A program made the translations under genes and the position numbers. Positions 1 to 9,218 of a stretch of 64,000 nt of DNA are shown here, one piece after another. Position 1 is the first letter of the stretch, and the number at the start of each line of letters is the position of its first letter. The notes under the pieces are model-generated. The model made no database searches, had not been told where the DNA came from, and saw nothing but the letters and a program-made list of their open reading frames with translations. The stretch lies in contig AP025689.1 of assembly GCA_023168345.1 (NCBI GenBank), positions 2,664,001-2,728,000 of the forward strand. The letters are read 5' to 3'. This stretch comes from Lysinibacillus sp. PLM2 (GTDB taxonomy: Bacteria; Bacillota; Bacilli; Bacillales_A; Planococcaceae).

Positions 1-1485
1 ACCACCAACAGTCTCATTGCCTTCTGGTAAAGTCATCGGAATTTCATCGTATCCATAAAGTCTTGCAACTTCTTCTACGATATCTTCTTCAATTTTAATA
101 TCTTGGCGTCTTGTTGGTGCATCAATAATCAATAAACCATTTGCAGCTTCAACGTCAAATTTTAAACGATTTAAAATTGAAAGCATATCTTCCAAAGATA
201 TCTTCATACCAAGTCTTGCGTTAATGAAATCAGGAGAAACGACAACACGTGCTGGTGTTTTGTCCAATTCATCAACCATTACAGTACCTTCTAATGCTTC
301 ACCACCAGCAATTTCAGCGAGTAATTGTGCAGCACGTTCTGCTGCTGGAAGGACGCGATTTGGATCTACACCTTTTTCAAAACGAGCAGAAGCATCAGAA
401 CGTAAACCTAGTTCCTTCGAAGTACGGCGAACAGAGAGTCCATCAAAATATGCAGCTTCAATAACTACAGTAGTTGTTGATTCTGTTACTTCAGAATTTG
501 CACCGCCCATAACACCTGCAATTGCAACTGGTTCTTTACCATTTGTAATAACCAAGTTATGCGCTTTTAAAGTACGTTCTTGATCGTCTAGAGTAACGAT
601 TTTTTCTCCTTCATTTGCTAAACGAACAACGATTTCTTTTGAGTTTAGCGCATCGTAATCAAAGGCGTGAAGCGGTTGACCATATTCCATAAGAATGTAG
701 TTCGTAATATCCACAACATTATTGTGAGGGCGCACGCCAGCAGCCATTAAATAATTTTGTAACCAAAGTGGTGATTCAGCGATTTTTACATTTTTCACTA
801 CTTTCGCTGCATATAATGGATTTAAATCTGGTGCATCTGTACGCACTTGAATATAGTCATCTGCTTTTTCGTATGAAGTTTCATATTTGATTTCTGGAAG
901 TTTTACTTCTTCTGATAAAATCGCTGCAACCTCATAAGCAACACCTAACATTGATAATGCATCGGAACGGTTTGGCGTTAATCCAAGTTCAAGAACGATA
1001 TCGCGTAAGCCGATTAATTCTAATGCATCACTGCCTGGTGTTGCATCTTCTGGTAAAACGTATATGCCATCAGCATATGCTTTCGGTACAACACGACCTT
1101 CAATCCCAAGCTCTTGCAGTGAGCAAATCATACCGTTTGATTCTTGACCGCGCATCTTTGCTTTTTTAATTTTAACGCCACCAGGTAAGCGAGCACCTGG
1201 TAATGCAACGATTACTTTTTGTCCTTGATCAACATTTGGTGCGCCACAAATAATTTGACGAACATCGCCTTCGCCAACTTCTACTTGGCAAATGTTTAAT
1301 TTATCTGCATCTGGATGCTTTTCCTTCGAAACAACGTAACCTACAACTACATTCGTCATTCCTTGAGAACGGTCGATGACAGCATCTACTTCAATACCTG
1401 AGCGTGTAATTTTTTCTGCTAAATCTTCTGGTGCTAAGTCTTTTATATCTACATATTGTTTTAACCAATTTAATGATACTAACAT
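1..1485 (-). CDS. pheT: Phenylalanine--tRNA ligase beta subunit, 3' end outside window
   Basis: Beta chain of the (alpha-beta)2 phenylalanyl-tRNA synthetase, which binds tRNA-Phe and edits mischarged Tyr. Only the first 495 codons lie in the window; the family is about 800 residues, so the anticodon-binding end is missing at the left edge. The protein starts [17 protein letters not shown] at 1485, 12 bases after the pheS stop, with AAGGGGG just upstream. The N-terminal EMAP-type tRNA-binding OB domain (about residues 40-150, with [11 protein letters not shown]), the B3/B4 editing domain (about 210-390, with [14 protein letters not shown]) and the start of B5 are visible. Co-transcribed with pheS under the same T-box. 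Confidence 0.97.
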   Translation of the reverse strand, partial: MLVSLNWLKQYVDIKDLAPEDLAEKITRSGIEVDAVIDRSQGMTNVVVGYVVSKEKHPDADKLNICQVEVGEGDVRQIICGAPNVDQGQKVIVALPGARLPGGVKIKKAKMRGQESNGMICSLQELGIEGRVVPKAYADGIYVLPEDATPGSDALELIGLRDIVLELGLTPNRSDALSMLGVAYEVAAILSEEVKLPEIKYETSYEKADDYIQVRTDAPDLNPLYAAKVVKNVKIAESPLWLQNYLMAAGVRPHNNVVDITNYILMEYGQPLHAFDYDALNSKEIVVRLANEGEKIVTLDDQERTLKAHNLVITNGKEPVAIAGVMGGANSEVTESTTTVVIEAAYFDGLSVRRTSKELGLRSDASARFEKGVDPNRVLPAAERAAQLLAEIAGGEALEGTVMVDELDKTPARVVVSPDFINARLGMKISLEDMLSILNRLKFDVEAANGLLIIDAPTRRQDIKIEEDIVEEVARLYGYDEIPMTLPEGNETVGG

Positions 1486-1497
1486 TATTTTACCCCC

Positions 1498-2535
1498 TTA
1501 CCCTTCTGTACGATGGAATTGTGATACGAATCGATTGTCATTTGTATAGAAATGACGAATATCTTCCACACCGTATTTCAACATCGCAATACGCTCAACA
1601 CCCATACCGAATGCAAAGCCTGAATATTTCTTCGGATCATAGCCACCCATTTCAAGAACGTTTGGATGTACCATACCAGCTCCTAAAATTTCAATCCAGC
1701 CAGTATGTTTACATACGTTACAGCCTGATCCTCCGCACTTAAAGCAAGAAATATCCATTTCTACTGATGGTTCAGTGAATGGGAAAAAGCTTGGGCGCAA
1801 GCGAATTTCACGCTCTTCACCGAACATTTTTTTCGCCATTGTATTAAGCGTTCCTTTTAAATCGCTCATACGAATATTTTCTCCCACAACAAGACCCTCA
1901 ATTTGCATAAATTGATGAGAGTGCGTTGCATCATCATTATCACGACGGAACACTTTCCCTGGACAAATAATGCGGAACGGTTCACCATTTTTCTCAAGCA
2001 TTGTACGAGCTTGAACAGGGGAAGTATGTGTACGCAATAAAGTTTCTTCTGTAATATAGAACGTATCCTGCATATCACGAGCTGGGTGACCTTTTGGTAA
2101 GTTTAATGCTTCAAAGTTGAAGTAATCTTTTTCAACCTCTGGACCTTCTGCTACTTCATACCCCATTGCAATAAATAGGTCTTCAATCTCTTCAACTACA
2201 CGAGTTAATGGGTGACGGTTTCCTATGCGAACAGGACGTCCTGGTAATGTTACGTCAATTGCTTCTTTTTCCAATTGCTCTTGAATTGCTAATTCCTCTA
2301 GTTGAGCTACTTTTTGTTCTAATTTTTCTGTCACATTTTCACGCACAGTATTTACAAGAGCACCCATTTTCGGACGTTCTTCTGGAGATAATTTCCCCAT
2401 TCCTTTTAGTAAATCTGTAATTGGACCTTTTTTCCCTAAATAAGCAACACGAACTTCATTTAATTCTTTTAAGTTCGAAGCCACTTCAATTTTCGCTAAA
2501 GCTTCTTGCTCTAATTGTTTTAGTTGTTGTTCCAT
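1498..2535 (-). CDS. pheS: Phenylalanine--tRNA ligase alpha subunit
   Basis: Catalytic chain of phenylalanyl-tRNA synthetase; 345 residues, normal for the family. An N-terminal coiled coil (about residues 1-90) is followed by the class II aminoacyl-tRNA synthetase core: motif 2 around [14 protein letters not shown], the Phe-binding FTEPSVEMD, and motif 3 [14 protein letters not shown] near residue 310. Four Cys in [12 protein letters not shown] form the usual insert. The ATG at 2535 has an AGGAGG site 7 bases upstream. First gene of the pheST operon; the T-box leader and a repeat tract lie upstream. Confidence 0.98.
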   Translation of the reverse strand: MEQQLKQLEQEALAKIEVASNLKELNEVRVAYLGKKGPITDLLKGMGKLSPEERPKMGALVNTVRENVTEKLEQKVAQLEELAIQEQLEKEAIDVTLPGRPVRIGNRHPLTRVVEEIEDLFIAMGYEVAEGPEVEKDYFNFEALNLPKGHPARDMQDTFYITEETLLRTHTSPVQARTMLEKNGEPFRIICPGKVFRRDNDDATHSHQFMQIEGLVVGENIRMSDLKGTLNTMAKKMFGEEREIRLRPSFFPFTEPSVEMDISCFKCGGSGCNVCKHTGWIEILGAGMVHPNVLEMGGYDPKKYSGFAFGMGVERIAMLKYGVEDIRHFYTNDNRFVSQFHRTEG

Positions 2536-2597
2536 TAATTATAACCTCCTTAGTTATTGAACCTTTTGGGTGGTATATGTTTTGAATTATCACGATT

Positions 2598-2740
2598 GAA
2601 TCGCTCTATTTTGTGTCAATATCGATCTATTTTGTGTCCGAATCGATATAATTTGTGTCTGAATCGATACATTTTGTGTCCGAATCGACCCATCGCAATT
2701 GAATCGATCTTTTTGTGTCCTTATCGACCTATCACACTAT
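2598..2740. repeat. Degenerate 21-bp tandem repeat in the pheS leader
   Basis: TCG triplets recur at 2601, 2622, 2643, 2664 and 2685 (period exactly 21), then 2704 and 2724. The unit on the plus strand is roughly TCGATCTATTTTGTGTCCGAA. It lies between the T-box terminator and the pheS ribosome-binding site, so it is transcribed as part of the pheST leader. A short open frame across it on the plus strand is a by-product of the repeat. Confidence 0.8.
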
Positions 2741-2774
2741 TCTTCGATCGCACATTTCATCACTTCTCAAAACA

Positions 2775-3045
2775 AAATAAAAAACCCCGCCCCAAAAAGG
2801 GACGAGGATTATTCGCGGTACCACCCTAGTTATTGCAAATTTGCAATCACTTCATTACGATAACGACAATGTTGCCGGCATTCCTTTACAGCAGTATGCT
2901 GGTCCCGGAAGCTGCTTGCGAGGTGAACTTCAATATTCATTAATGCTATGCAAGCTTTCAGTCAACGGCTTACATTCCCTTTCAGCAAATTTGAATATTT
3001 ACTCTTCTCGCTCAAGCGCATTTATAAGATGTATTAAAAAACAAT
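2775..3045 (-). promoter_or_regulatory. T-box riboswitch (tRNA-Phe) upstream of pheST
   Basis: The minus strand carries the conserved T-box sequence AGGGTGGTACCGCG (plus 2814-2827), which pairs with the acceptor end of uncharged tRNA, followed by a G+C-rich terminator with a T run (2780-2807). Stem I is closed by GCGAG/CTCGC, and the codon next to the closing stem is TTC (plus 2925-2927), a Phe specifier matching the downstream synthetase. Confidence 0.92.
2780..2807 (-). terminator. T-box-controlled terminator of pheST
   Basis: Minus-strand CCTCGTCCC and GGGGCGGGG arms around a T-rich loop, followed by a T run. It is the terminator conformation that competes with the T-box antiterminator. 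Confidence 0.88.
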
Positions 3046-3263
3046 CTGAATTTATTCTACGATATTTTATTCATTGTTTCAAGAAGTTGTATCCATTCCC
3101 CGTCTATCTTTACACAAATTAACAATCCTATAATTTCCTTCATTTATCATTATTATTCTTCTAAATATTATTTAACAATAAATATTTTGAACTTTTGCGC
3201 AATTCGCCGTTTTATTAGTTTATAATGATGTTAGTTAATATTACATAAAAGAGGGGTGTTTTT

Positions 3264-4631
3264 ATGTTATTCGTAAAAAAAAGGAAAGAACTAGCTTCCG
3301 GGTCAACCTCAGAACAGATACCTACAACTAATATAGATGGCCAAATTCAAGTAGCTGTCGATCAGTTAAAAAGTGTTGTAGAACAAATGGATCTTACCTC
3401 CATAGCATTAAAAGATACAAGTGCAACGAGTAAAGAAAAGACGAATAAATTAATGTCACATAGTGAAAAAACTGCAAATTATTCTCTTCAAGTTGCTGAT
3501 AAAATGAAAGAAATCGAATCATCTGCTCTCCACATCTCTGCTTTCTCACAAGAAATTCTTTCGAATAGCCAAACATCCAATGAAGAACTTCATCATTCTT
3601 TTGATTCATTCCAATTATTATTAAACAAATTTGAAGACATACGAAATAGTCATTATTCGCTACTAGAACAAATGAATCAATTGGTTGATCATTCAAATAA
3701 AATTCATGATATCGTTCATACGATTGGCTCGATTTCACAAAAAACAAAGATTTTAGCCTTGAACGCATCTATCGAAGCCGCAAGAGCCGGCGAACATGGA
3801 AAAGGATTTTCAGTAGTCGCAAACGAAGTTGGAAATCTTGCAAATCAAACTTCTCAAGCTGTTGACGAAACTAGAGAAACCATTAACTTGATTCAAAAAG
3901 AAATAAACATATCCACTGATATGGTGAAAATAGAAACAACTCAGGTTGAAGAAGGATCTAATGAAATGAAAAAAATTCTTCAATCCATCAATGGATTTAA
4001 ATCAAATTTAGCTGACATTACAAAAATGGTTCAAGAGTCTTCCGAGGCTGTCGTTGATCAAAGAGATAGCTTACAAGAAATCTCAACCTTACTTCAAGAA
4101 ATTTCTCAAATGGCTATTGAAAATAAAGAATATGTGAATCAAGTAACCTTCGCTTTGGACAACCAGCATTCGAACGTTGAAGAAATGCGTTCGATCAATC
4201 ATACATTGACCGCAACTTCTAAAGAGTTACAATCTCTTGTAAAACAAAACCTAGATAATATTGAGATAGATAAAATGTTAGTGGGAAAGATGAAACAAAT
4301 TCTATCTAAGCAAGTTCAATCAGAAAGACTTTTGTCAATGGAGGTGGCGGTGCATCGTCAAGTTTTAGATGCTATTTTAATAGAGAATAAACAATTAGAG
4401 GCCGTATGGACAAATCGATTGGATGGTACATTTGTTTATTCAAATCCAGCAGCTGCACTTGTCAATGCAAAAATGCGTTCTTGGTTTATAGAAGCTTCGA
4501 AGGGAAAACAATACATTTCAGAGCCTTATATTTCTGCAGTGACTAAAAAGCATTGTATTACATTATCCTTTCCAATCCTGGATGGCGAACAAATAGTAGG
4601 TGTATTAGGTGCAGACCTTTCGATCGATTAA
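3264..4631 (+). CDS. Soluble methyl-accepting chemotaxis protein with C-terminal sensor-like domain
   Basis: Chemoreceptor-type signalling protein of 455 residues with no transmembrane segment or signal peptide. Long heptad helices flank the conserved hairpin tip near residues 165-200 ([29 protein letters not shown]), which contacts CheW and CheA. The last 80 or so residues ([11 protein letters not shown], then a hydrophobic strand ending [10 protein letters not shown]) look like half of a Cache/PDC sensor, normally placed N-terminally and outside the cell. GAGGGG lies 9 bases before the ATG. No chemotaxis genes are adjacent. MCP identity is certain; the C-terminal domain call is an inference from motif resemblance. 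Confidence 0.88.
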   Translation: MLFVKKRKELASGSTSEQIPTTNIDGQIQVAVDQLKSVVEQMDLTSIALKDTSATSKEKTNKLMSHSEKTANYSLQVADKMKEIESSALHISAFSQEILSNSQTSNEELHHSFDSFQLLLNKFEDIRNSHYSLLEQMNQLVDHSNKIHDIVHTIGSISQKTKILALNASIEAARAGEHGKGFSVVANEVGNLANQTSQAVDETRETINLIQKEINISTDMVKIETTQVEEGSNEMKKILQSINGFKSNLADITKMVQESSEAVVDQRDSLQEISTLLQEISQMAIENKEYVNQVTFALDNQHSNVEEMRSINHTLTATSKELQSLVKQNLDNIEIDKMLVGKMKQILSKQVQSERLLSMEVAVHRQVLDAILIENKQLEAVWTNRLDGTFVYSNPAAALVNAKMRSWFIEASKGKQYISEPYISAVTKKHCITLSFPILDGEQIVGVLGADLSID

Positions 4632-4636
4632 TAGAG

Positions 4637-4673
4637 AAAACCGTTTGGCTTATTTCTTCCAAACGGTTTATTT
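4637..4673. terminator. Bidirectional terminator between mcp and DUF2935 gene
   Basis: Arms CCGTTTGG (4641-4648) and CCAAACGG (4659-4666), flanked by AAAA on the left and T-rich sequence on the right, between two converging genes. Confidence 0.85.
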
Positions 4674-4679
4674 TCATTA

Positions 4680-5438
4680 TTAACTCTTAGACTCAGCTAG
4701 CTTTGTTAAATAGTATTGTTCTTCTCTTAACATATGGTCAGCCATCGATGCTGTAAATATCCCCAATACCTCAGCACTTAGTTCCATTTCTTCAAGTTCA
4801 TGTAGGAAGGTTTTGAATAATCCCATTTCAACCTCTACATCATGGTTAAACTTCTGTAAAGCTGGGAATTTTTTTATATTTGCCCTTAAGTAGCCAGTTA
4901 ATTCAACTGCCTTTAAATAGAACTGTTCAAAGTGTTTCGTAAACAGCCTACTCTTTTCCTTTAATCTTTTTTCAACGCCATCCATTAGGGCATCTATCGC
5001 ATTCGCATGACCCGATGCATCCACTAACCAAATGAGGTGATGATGTAGCTCATGGAAAATAGGTGGAGTTTTTCCTTGTTTAAGAAAGCTTAAAACATGT
5101 AAATATTCTTCTAACTCGTTCACCATATGATTGATAAATGTGGGCGTTAAATGAATACGTGCATTTCCAGTTAAATGTTTTTTAATGAGGGAAAGTTTAA
5201 AAGTACGTAGTTTGTTTGCAGCGTCCTCACAAAGTTGAGAAAAAGAAATCACATTTGTATCGTTAAGTGAATTTACTTGTGCTAGTAACTGATCAAAGTG
5301 TTGAATAAAAAAAGTTGCTTTTTCAATATCCGACTTTTCGGAAGGATAAAGTGAATCGTGAATAAAACGCGAATGATCCCCTAATACCTGAAGCCAAAAC
5401 CGATGTTCATAAACCGCGCTCTTTAGGAAACTTTTCAA
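4680..5438 (-). CDS. DUF2935 domain protein (ferritin-like helical bundle)
   Basis: Two repeated helical segments typical of DUF2935: the first near the N terminus with EHRFWLQVLGDHSRFI, the second after about residue 120 with HHLIWLVDASGHANAI and a closing MADHMLREEQYY. The conserved E/H/D residues suggest a metal-binding four-helix bundle; the function is not known. A GTG at 5462 keeps the frame open, but the AAAAAAGGAG site at about 5450-5459 fits the TTG at 5438 better, so that start is preferred. Monocistronic, sharing a bidirectional terminator with the chemoreceptor gene. Confidence 0.8.
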   Translation of the reverse strand: MKSFLKSAVYEHRFWLQVLGDHSRFIHDSLYPSEKSDIEKATFFIQHFDQLLAQVNSLNDTNVISFSQLCEDAANKLRTFKLSLIKKHLTGNARIHLTPTFINHMVNELEEYLHVLSFLKQGKTPPIFHELHHHLIWLVDASGHANAIDALMDGVEKRLKEKSRLFTKHFEQFYLKAVELTGYLRANIKKFPALQKFNHDVEVEMGLFKTFLHELEEMELSAEVLGIFTASMADHMLREEQYYLTKLAESKS

Positions 5439-5522
5439 GCTATTCACATCTCCTTTTTTCACTTCGTACCTACTTTATTCGTCGTGTGCATCATTTATGA
5501 CTAATCAGTATATTCATTCAAC

Positions 5523-5717
5523 CTAAATTTTTTTATCAAACAAATGAATTTCTTCCTCTTTCGTTTCTTCTACTTTCTTTATCTGTTTCTTTAAATCTGT
5601 CATTTCATTTTTTAACTCTTTGATTAGTCTTGAGTTATCAATACCTCTTGTTACAGCATTTCTAATAATACCGTATAATAACAATAAAAATGCTAGACTT
5701 AAAATTATGTAATCCAT
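5523..5717 (-). CDS. Small membrane protein with coiled-coil tail
   Basis: A 64-residue protein of unknown function. One N-terminal transmembrane helix (about residues 2-22, rich in L and I) is followed by a charged helix (about 30-57, KELKNEMTDLKKQIKKVEE) likely to form a coiled coil facing the cytoplasm. AGGAGG lies 5 bases upstream of the ATG, which argues that it is a real gene. Confidence 0.65.
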   Translation of the reverse strand: MDYIILSLAFLLLLYGIIRNAVTRGIDNSRLIKELKNEMTDLKKQIKKVEETKEEEIHLFDKKI

Positions 5718-5776
5718 ATCTGCCTCCTGAAATTTTTGATGTTTTCATTTTACCATTTAATACAAATTATGGAATA

Positions 5777-5808
5777 CAAAAAGGACCAAATCATCTCGAT
5801 CTGGTCCT
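5777..5808 (-). terminator. Terminator of ysgA
   Basis: AGGACCA (5782-5788) pairs with TGGTCCT (5802-5808); on the minus strand the stem is followed by TTTTTG, just after the ysgA stop. Confidence 0.85.
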
Positions 5809-5813
5809 AATAA

Positions 5814-6578
5814 TTATTTTTTAATAAATTGATATAGTAAAATTCCTGTTGCTACTGCAACATTTAAAGATTCCGCTTGTCCTAAAATAGGGATAATCAC
5901 GTTTTGATCTGTTCTATCGAGCAGTTGTGGATGAATGCCACTACCTTCATTCCCCATAATCACAGCAAAGGAATCAGATTTCTCTACAGCCGTATAATCA
6001 ATCGCATCATCTAGTGCAGTTCCATATACTGGAACCCCTTTTCCCTTTAGTTGATCTACCCACTCTAATAAATCTCCACGAACAACTGGGATATGGAAAT
6101 GAGAGCCCTGTGCTGCACGAACGGTTTTTGGATTATATGCATCCGCACTCCCTTTCCCTAAAATGACAGCATCCATACCAGCAGCATCAGCTGTTCGAAT
6201 CATTGTGCCAACATTACCAGGATCCTGTACAGCATCAACTAACAATATTTTGTTCCAATTTTGCATATCATTTTCAGTCACGTTCAATTGTTTACAATGT
6301 GCAAATACTCCTTGGGAAGTTTCGGTTTCAGCAATTTCTTTTGCAACGGTATCCGTAACTTCTATAATCATTACATTGTCTATTGACCATAGTAAAGGTA
6401 AATCTACCCCTTCACGAACGATTAGTTGGATGATTTGCTGTTTGTTTTTTAAAGCTTCTTCTACTAAATGAAACCCTTCGATTATAAATTCGCCTGTTTT
6501 CTCACGTTCTTTTCGCATCGTCACAAGCTTTTTCCAATGTTTTACTAATGCGTTTTGAGTTGATTCGATTCTCTTCAT
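5814..6578 (-). CDS. ysgA: TrmH/SpoU-family rRNA 2'-O-methyltransferase
   Basis: SPOUT-class RNA ribose methyltransferase of 254 residues using S-adenosylmethionine. It has an N-terminal substrate-binding domain (about 1-95) and a knotted catalytic domain with the three SpoU motifs: DPGNVGTMIRTADAAG near residue 117, VIMGNEGSGI near 205, and SLNVAVATGILLYQF near 238. Orthologous by position to B. subtilis ysgA, next to pheST and sspI. The ISL3 element is inserted 86 bases upstream of its ATG, so the native promoter has probably been replaced or the gene is now read from the transposase transcript. The exact RNA target is not evident. Confidence 0.92.
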   Translation of the reverse strand: MKRIESTQNALVKHWKKLVTMRKEREKTGEFIIEGFHLVEEALKNKQQIIQLIVREGVDLPLLWSIDNVMIIEVTDTVAKEIAETETSQGVFAHCKQLNVTENDMQNWNKILLVDAVQDPGNVGTMIRTADAAGMDAVILGKGSADAYNPKTVRAAQGSHFHIPVVRGDLLEWVDQLKGKGVPVYGTALDDAIDYTAVEKSDSFAVIMGNEGSGIHPQLLDRTDQNVIIPILGQAESLNVAVATGILLYQFIKK

Positions 6579-7932
6579 GATTATTTCCGCCTTTTACAAT
6601 TTCATATTGGTCTATTTTACATGATTGACGGCGAACTGTAAAAACAGGAGATATACTACCAACAAAAAAATGGTTCAATTTCAAATGTTGGGGTGATGTG
6701 AACTTCACATCACCTTTTTCATCTAAATGAACACCGATTTCTTTATATTGATTGCTTAATAATATTTTACCTTTATAATGCTCAAATCTCTTAAAGCCGT
6801 AGGCATTTCGTTTAATAACTTTCGATTTATTATTTATCCCTTCTAAAAAGCCGTTAGAGTAACCGTAACTGAAGCTATTCAATATCTCTACTTGCCAATT
6901 CTTAAAGGTTTGAATTGCCTTAATAAACGCAGGAATATTTGATTCTTCTACCTGCTTGTAGAATTCAAATAATTTTTCTTTTATTTCTTTTATGTCATTC
7001 GTTTTTTTGGCCCAGTCTAACCATTTACAATAAGCTTCTTTAAGTATGTATGCTTGTTTTAAAACATCTGACATTCCGAGATAACGATTTAAGTACCAGC
7101 GATCCTTTTCCTTTAATTTCTCTTTTCTCTTATACAATACATGCCGCATCCTTTTACACTGTTTGCGATCATAAGCATGCCATTCTTTCTGAACGATTCT
7201 ACGAACCTCGTCTAAGGCCCAGTAAATATAACGACTATAGTGAAATCGATCGGCCACGATTACAGGTCGACTTAATGCCTTTTTAACGGCTTCTTTAAAA
7301 TGAGGGTTCATATCCATCACTACGACATTAACCGAGCTACCAAATTTTCTTAAGTAATCTTTAATTGTATTTTTACGACGGTTGGGTAAGATATCAAGCG
7401 GTTCATGTGTTTCTGCATTCGCAATAATGAGCTGATAAGTTCCTGCATCTGTATCGCCCTTATATTCATCAATAGCGATATGCTTAGGTAATTCAACTCC
7501 ATTAGCCAATTTATCATTTAAAACAGAATCAAACCTACGAATAATTGTTGTAATTGATGTCCCTAAAACTTCAGCAGTCTCCTTAAAAGTTTTTCCTTTA
7601 ATAGCTTTTATACGTGCTACTTGATTCCATTCTTTCGAATATTGTTGGTATCTCTCCACAAATGGATTATCTTCAGAAAAACGCTTTCCACAATCACAAA
7701 CATAACGGCGGCGTTTATAAAAAATCATTGATAGCCGCTCAAACCATTTTAAATGCTTTATCTTTTGTATACGATAATCATGAACCTTTGAAGTTAGATT
7801 TCCACAAACAGGACATTTATGTTCTTTCCTAGGCATCATTACATATAATGCTATTCGATCCTCAACATTCTCAACTTTATGAATCTCTACACCTTCAAAT
7901 CCTGGAATCTTCATGTTAAAATACATATGCAC
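6502..7932 (-). CDS. ISL3-family transposase
   Basis: DDE transposase of 476 codons. It has an N-terminal zinc finger (KCPVCGNLTSKVHDYR and CDCGKRF), a helix-turn-helix (about residues 100-135), then the DDE_Tnp_ISL3 domain with IAIDEYKGD, VVVMDMNPHF and ADRFHY. Start GTG 7932 with AGAGG 6 bases upstream; ATG 7926 is the alternative. The frame has no stop inside the insertion sequence: after 420 codons it runs through the inverted repeat and target duplication and ends 56 codons later inside the first 77 bases of ysgA in a different frame. The catalytic core looks intact. Confidence 0.93.
   Translation of the reverse strand: MHMYFNMKIPGFEGVEIHKVENVEDRIALYVMMPRKEHKCPVCGNLTSKVHDYRIQKIKHLKWFERLSMIFYKRRRYVCDCGKRFSEDNPFVERYQQYSKEWNQVARIKAIKGKTFKETAEVLGTSITTIIRRFDSVLNDKLANGVELPKHIAIDEYKGDTDAGTYQLIIANAETHEPLDILPNRRKNTIKDYLRKFGSSVNVVVMDMNPHFKEAVKKALSRPVIVADRFHYSRYIYWALDEVRRIVQKEWHAYDRKQCKRMRHVLYKRKEKLKEKDRWYLNRYLGMSDVLKQAYILKEAYCKWLDWAKKTNDIKEIKEKLFEFYKQVEESNIPAFIKAIQTFKNWQVEILNSFSYGYSNGFLEGINNKSKVIKRNAYGFKRFEHYKGKILLSNQYKEIGVHLDEKGDVKFTSPQHLKLNHFFVGSISPVFTVRRQSCKIDQYEIVKGGNNHEENRINSKRISKTLEKACDDAKRT
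6664..6671. repeat. Left target-site duplication of the ISL3 element
   Basis: AAAAAAAT, identical to 8046-8053 on the other side of the element. Confidence 0.85.
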
Positions 7933-8045
7933 AGGTCGCCTCTTTTCGCTTGTTTCTCGTCAATTCAAGTATAAAAGAATCGGCGATTCTGTGCTTTTTC
8001 ATTTTTGTGAAAATGTTTGAAAACCCCAACAAATATTATAGAACC
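6672..8045 (-). mobile_element. Complete ISL3-family insertion sequence, 1374 bp
   Basis: Imperfect 23-bp terminal inverted repeats (17 of 23 identical), both beginning GGTTC and ending TGTTGGGGT, lie at 6672-6694 and 8023-8045. The element is flanked by an exact 8-bp duplication AAAAAAAT at 6664-6671 and 8046-8053; 8-bp duplications are characteristic of ISL3. It carries one transposase gene. Conserved duplications suggest a recent insertion without later rearrangement. Confidence 0.95.
6692..6719 (+). terminator. Perfect hairpin plus T run just inside the left IS end
   Basis: GGTGATGTGAA and TTCACATCACC form an 11-bp perfect stem around a single C (6703), followed by TTTTT on the plus strand. 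It would stop transcripts entering the element from the ysgA side, antisense to the transposase. Confidence 0.65.
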
Positions 8046-8053
8046 AAAAAAAT
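8046..8053. repeat. Right target-site duplication of the ISL3 element
   Basis: AAAAAAAT, identical to 6664-6671. Confidence 0.85.
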
Positions 8054-8084
8054 TCTCTCATTACACCCTTCTCAATAAATACAC

Positions 8085-8127
8085 ATAAAAAATCTGCGAT
8101 ACTTCTTACAAACAAGAAGTCGCAGAT
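8085..8127 (-). terminator. Terminator of yitT
   Basis: ATCTGCGA-ACTTCTT pairs with AAGAAGT-CGCAGAT (8092-8127); a T-rich run follows on the minus strand. Confidence 0.88.
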
Positions 8128-8146
8128 CTCTCGATTTGTATTTAAA

Positions 8147-9016
8147 TTAGTGAATATCGTTCTTCTTAAAGTTTCCGCCTCTTACTTCAGCAACATCATA
8201 AACTGTTACGAAAGCCGATGGATCAAGGTCACGAATAATTTCTTTCATTTTACTTTCTTCTAAACGGTTAATAACACACGTAATTTCTCTAAATTCTTCG
8301 TTTGAATAGGCACCACGTACAATATTGTATGTAGCACTACGACCTAATCGATCTCGAATTGCCTCAACCATTTCTTCTGGTTCACTTGTAATAATTTTAA
8401 ACGTTTTTGAACCACTTAAACCTTCTTCAACAATATGAATGACCTTTGAAGCAATGAAATATGCGATTCCGGATAGGATTGCCCCCTGTAACCCAAATAC
8501 AAAGGATACAACAATAAAGACAAACATATTTAAGAATAGGATTAAATCACTTGTCCCAAAGGGTAATTTTTTAGAAAGCAAAACAGCTAGCATATCAATA
8601 CCATCAAGGGCACCACCATTACGAAGTGCAAGACCCATACCAAAGCCGAGAATAATACCACCAACAACAGTTACTAGTAGAGTATCCCCCTCAATAATCG
8701 CTGGGATATGATGCATCCAAACTGTACCAATAGCAAGGGAAACAATACCAAGAACTGAGTACATTGCAAAGGTTTTACCTATTTGTTTATATCCTAAAAA
8801 AATGAACGGTATATTTAAAATAGCAATAAGAACGCCTAATGGTATACCAAAAAGTTGTGATCCTACGATGCTAAGACCTGTCACACCACCATCTGATACA
8901 TTATTCGGGATTAATACTGCTTCTAATCCATACGCTGCAATAAACCCACCAATTATTACCATAACTCCACGAATTAAGAGCATGGTTTTATTGGATTTGT
9001 CTTTCGTATTCCCCAT
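8147..9016 (-). CDS. YitT family membrane protein (DUF161 + DUF2179)
   Basis: A 289-residue membrane protein. About five to six hydrophobic helices occupy residues 10-200 (the YitT/DUF161 region, including the GGVTGLSIVGSQLFG and LRNGGALDGIDMLA segments), followed by a soluble C-terminal DUF2179 domain (about 205-280, KTFKIITSEPEEM) of the kind that may bind a small ligand. Transport substrate unknown; Bacillus genomes carry several paralogues. Flanked by the IS element and, divergently, by sspI; it is not at this position in B. subtilis. Confidence 0.88.
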   Translation of the reverse strand: MGNTKDKSNKTMLLIRGVMVIIGGFIAAYGLEAVLIPNNVSDGGVTGLSIVGSQLFGIPLGVLIAILNIPFIFLGYKQIGKTFAMYSVLGIVSLAIGTVWMHHIPAIIEGDTLLVTVVGGIILGFGMGLALRNGGALDGIDMLAVLLSKKLPFGTSDLILFLNMFVFIVVSFVFGLQGAILSGIAYFIASKVIHIVEEGLSGSKTFKIITSEPEEMVEAIRDRLGRSATYNIVRGAYSNEEFREITCVINRLEESKMKEIIRDLDPSAFVTVYDVAEVRGGNFKKNDIH

Positions 9017-9168
9017 GAAATTTCCTCGATTCTAATTTATTCTCTCTCTATAATAATTATATAAAAGTTCTACCAATGGAGCAAAGCAATCGCACAGAAA
9101 ATTGATAAATCGATATATTCGATTTATTTTTTTATATAATATCATCTTTAACAAAAAATTATATTTTA

Positions 9169-9198
9169 TGTATAGTTTCGTTCAATAGTAACAGACTA
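9169..9198 (+). promoter_or_regulatory. Candidate sigma-G promoter of sspI
   Basis: TGTATA (9169-9174), 17-bp spacer, CAGACTA (9192-9198), close to the sigma-G consensus TGHATR-N17-CATWHTA. The implied start is very near the ribosome-binding site, which lowers confidence. Confidence 0.45.
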
Positions 9199-9218
9199 CA
9201 ATTCGAGGAGGCGATTGA

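Noticed and set aside
2557..2829. 90-codon plus-strand frame across the pheS leader repeat
   Set aside because: Generated by the 21-bp repeat and the T-box; antisense to the leader.
6163..6471. Plus-strand frames antisense to ysgA, thrS, polA and other genes
   Set aside because: Shadow frames lying wholly inside well-supported genes on the opposite strand, with no independent evidence.
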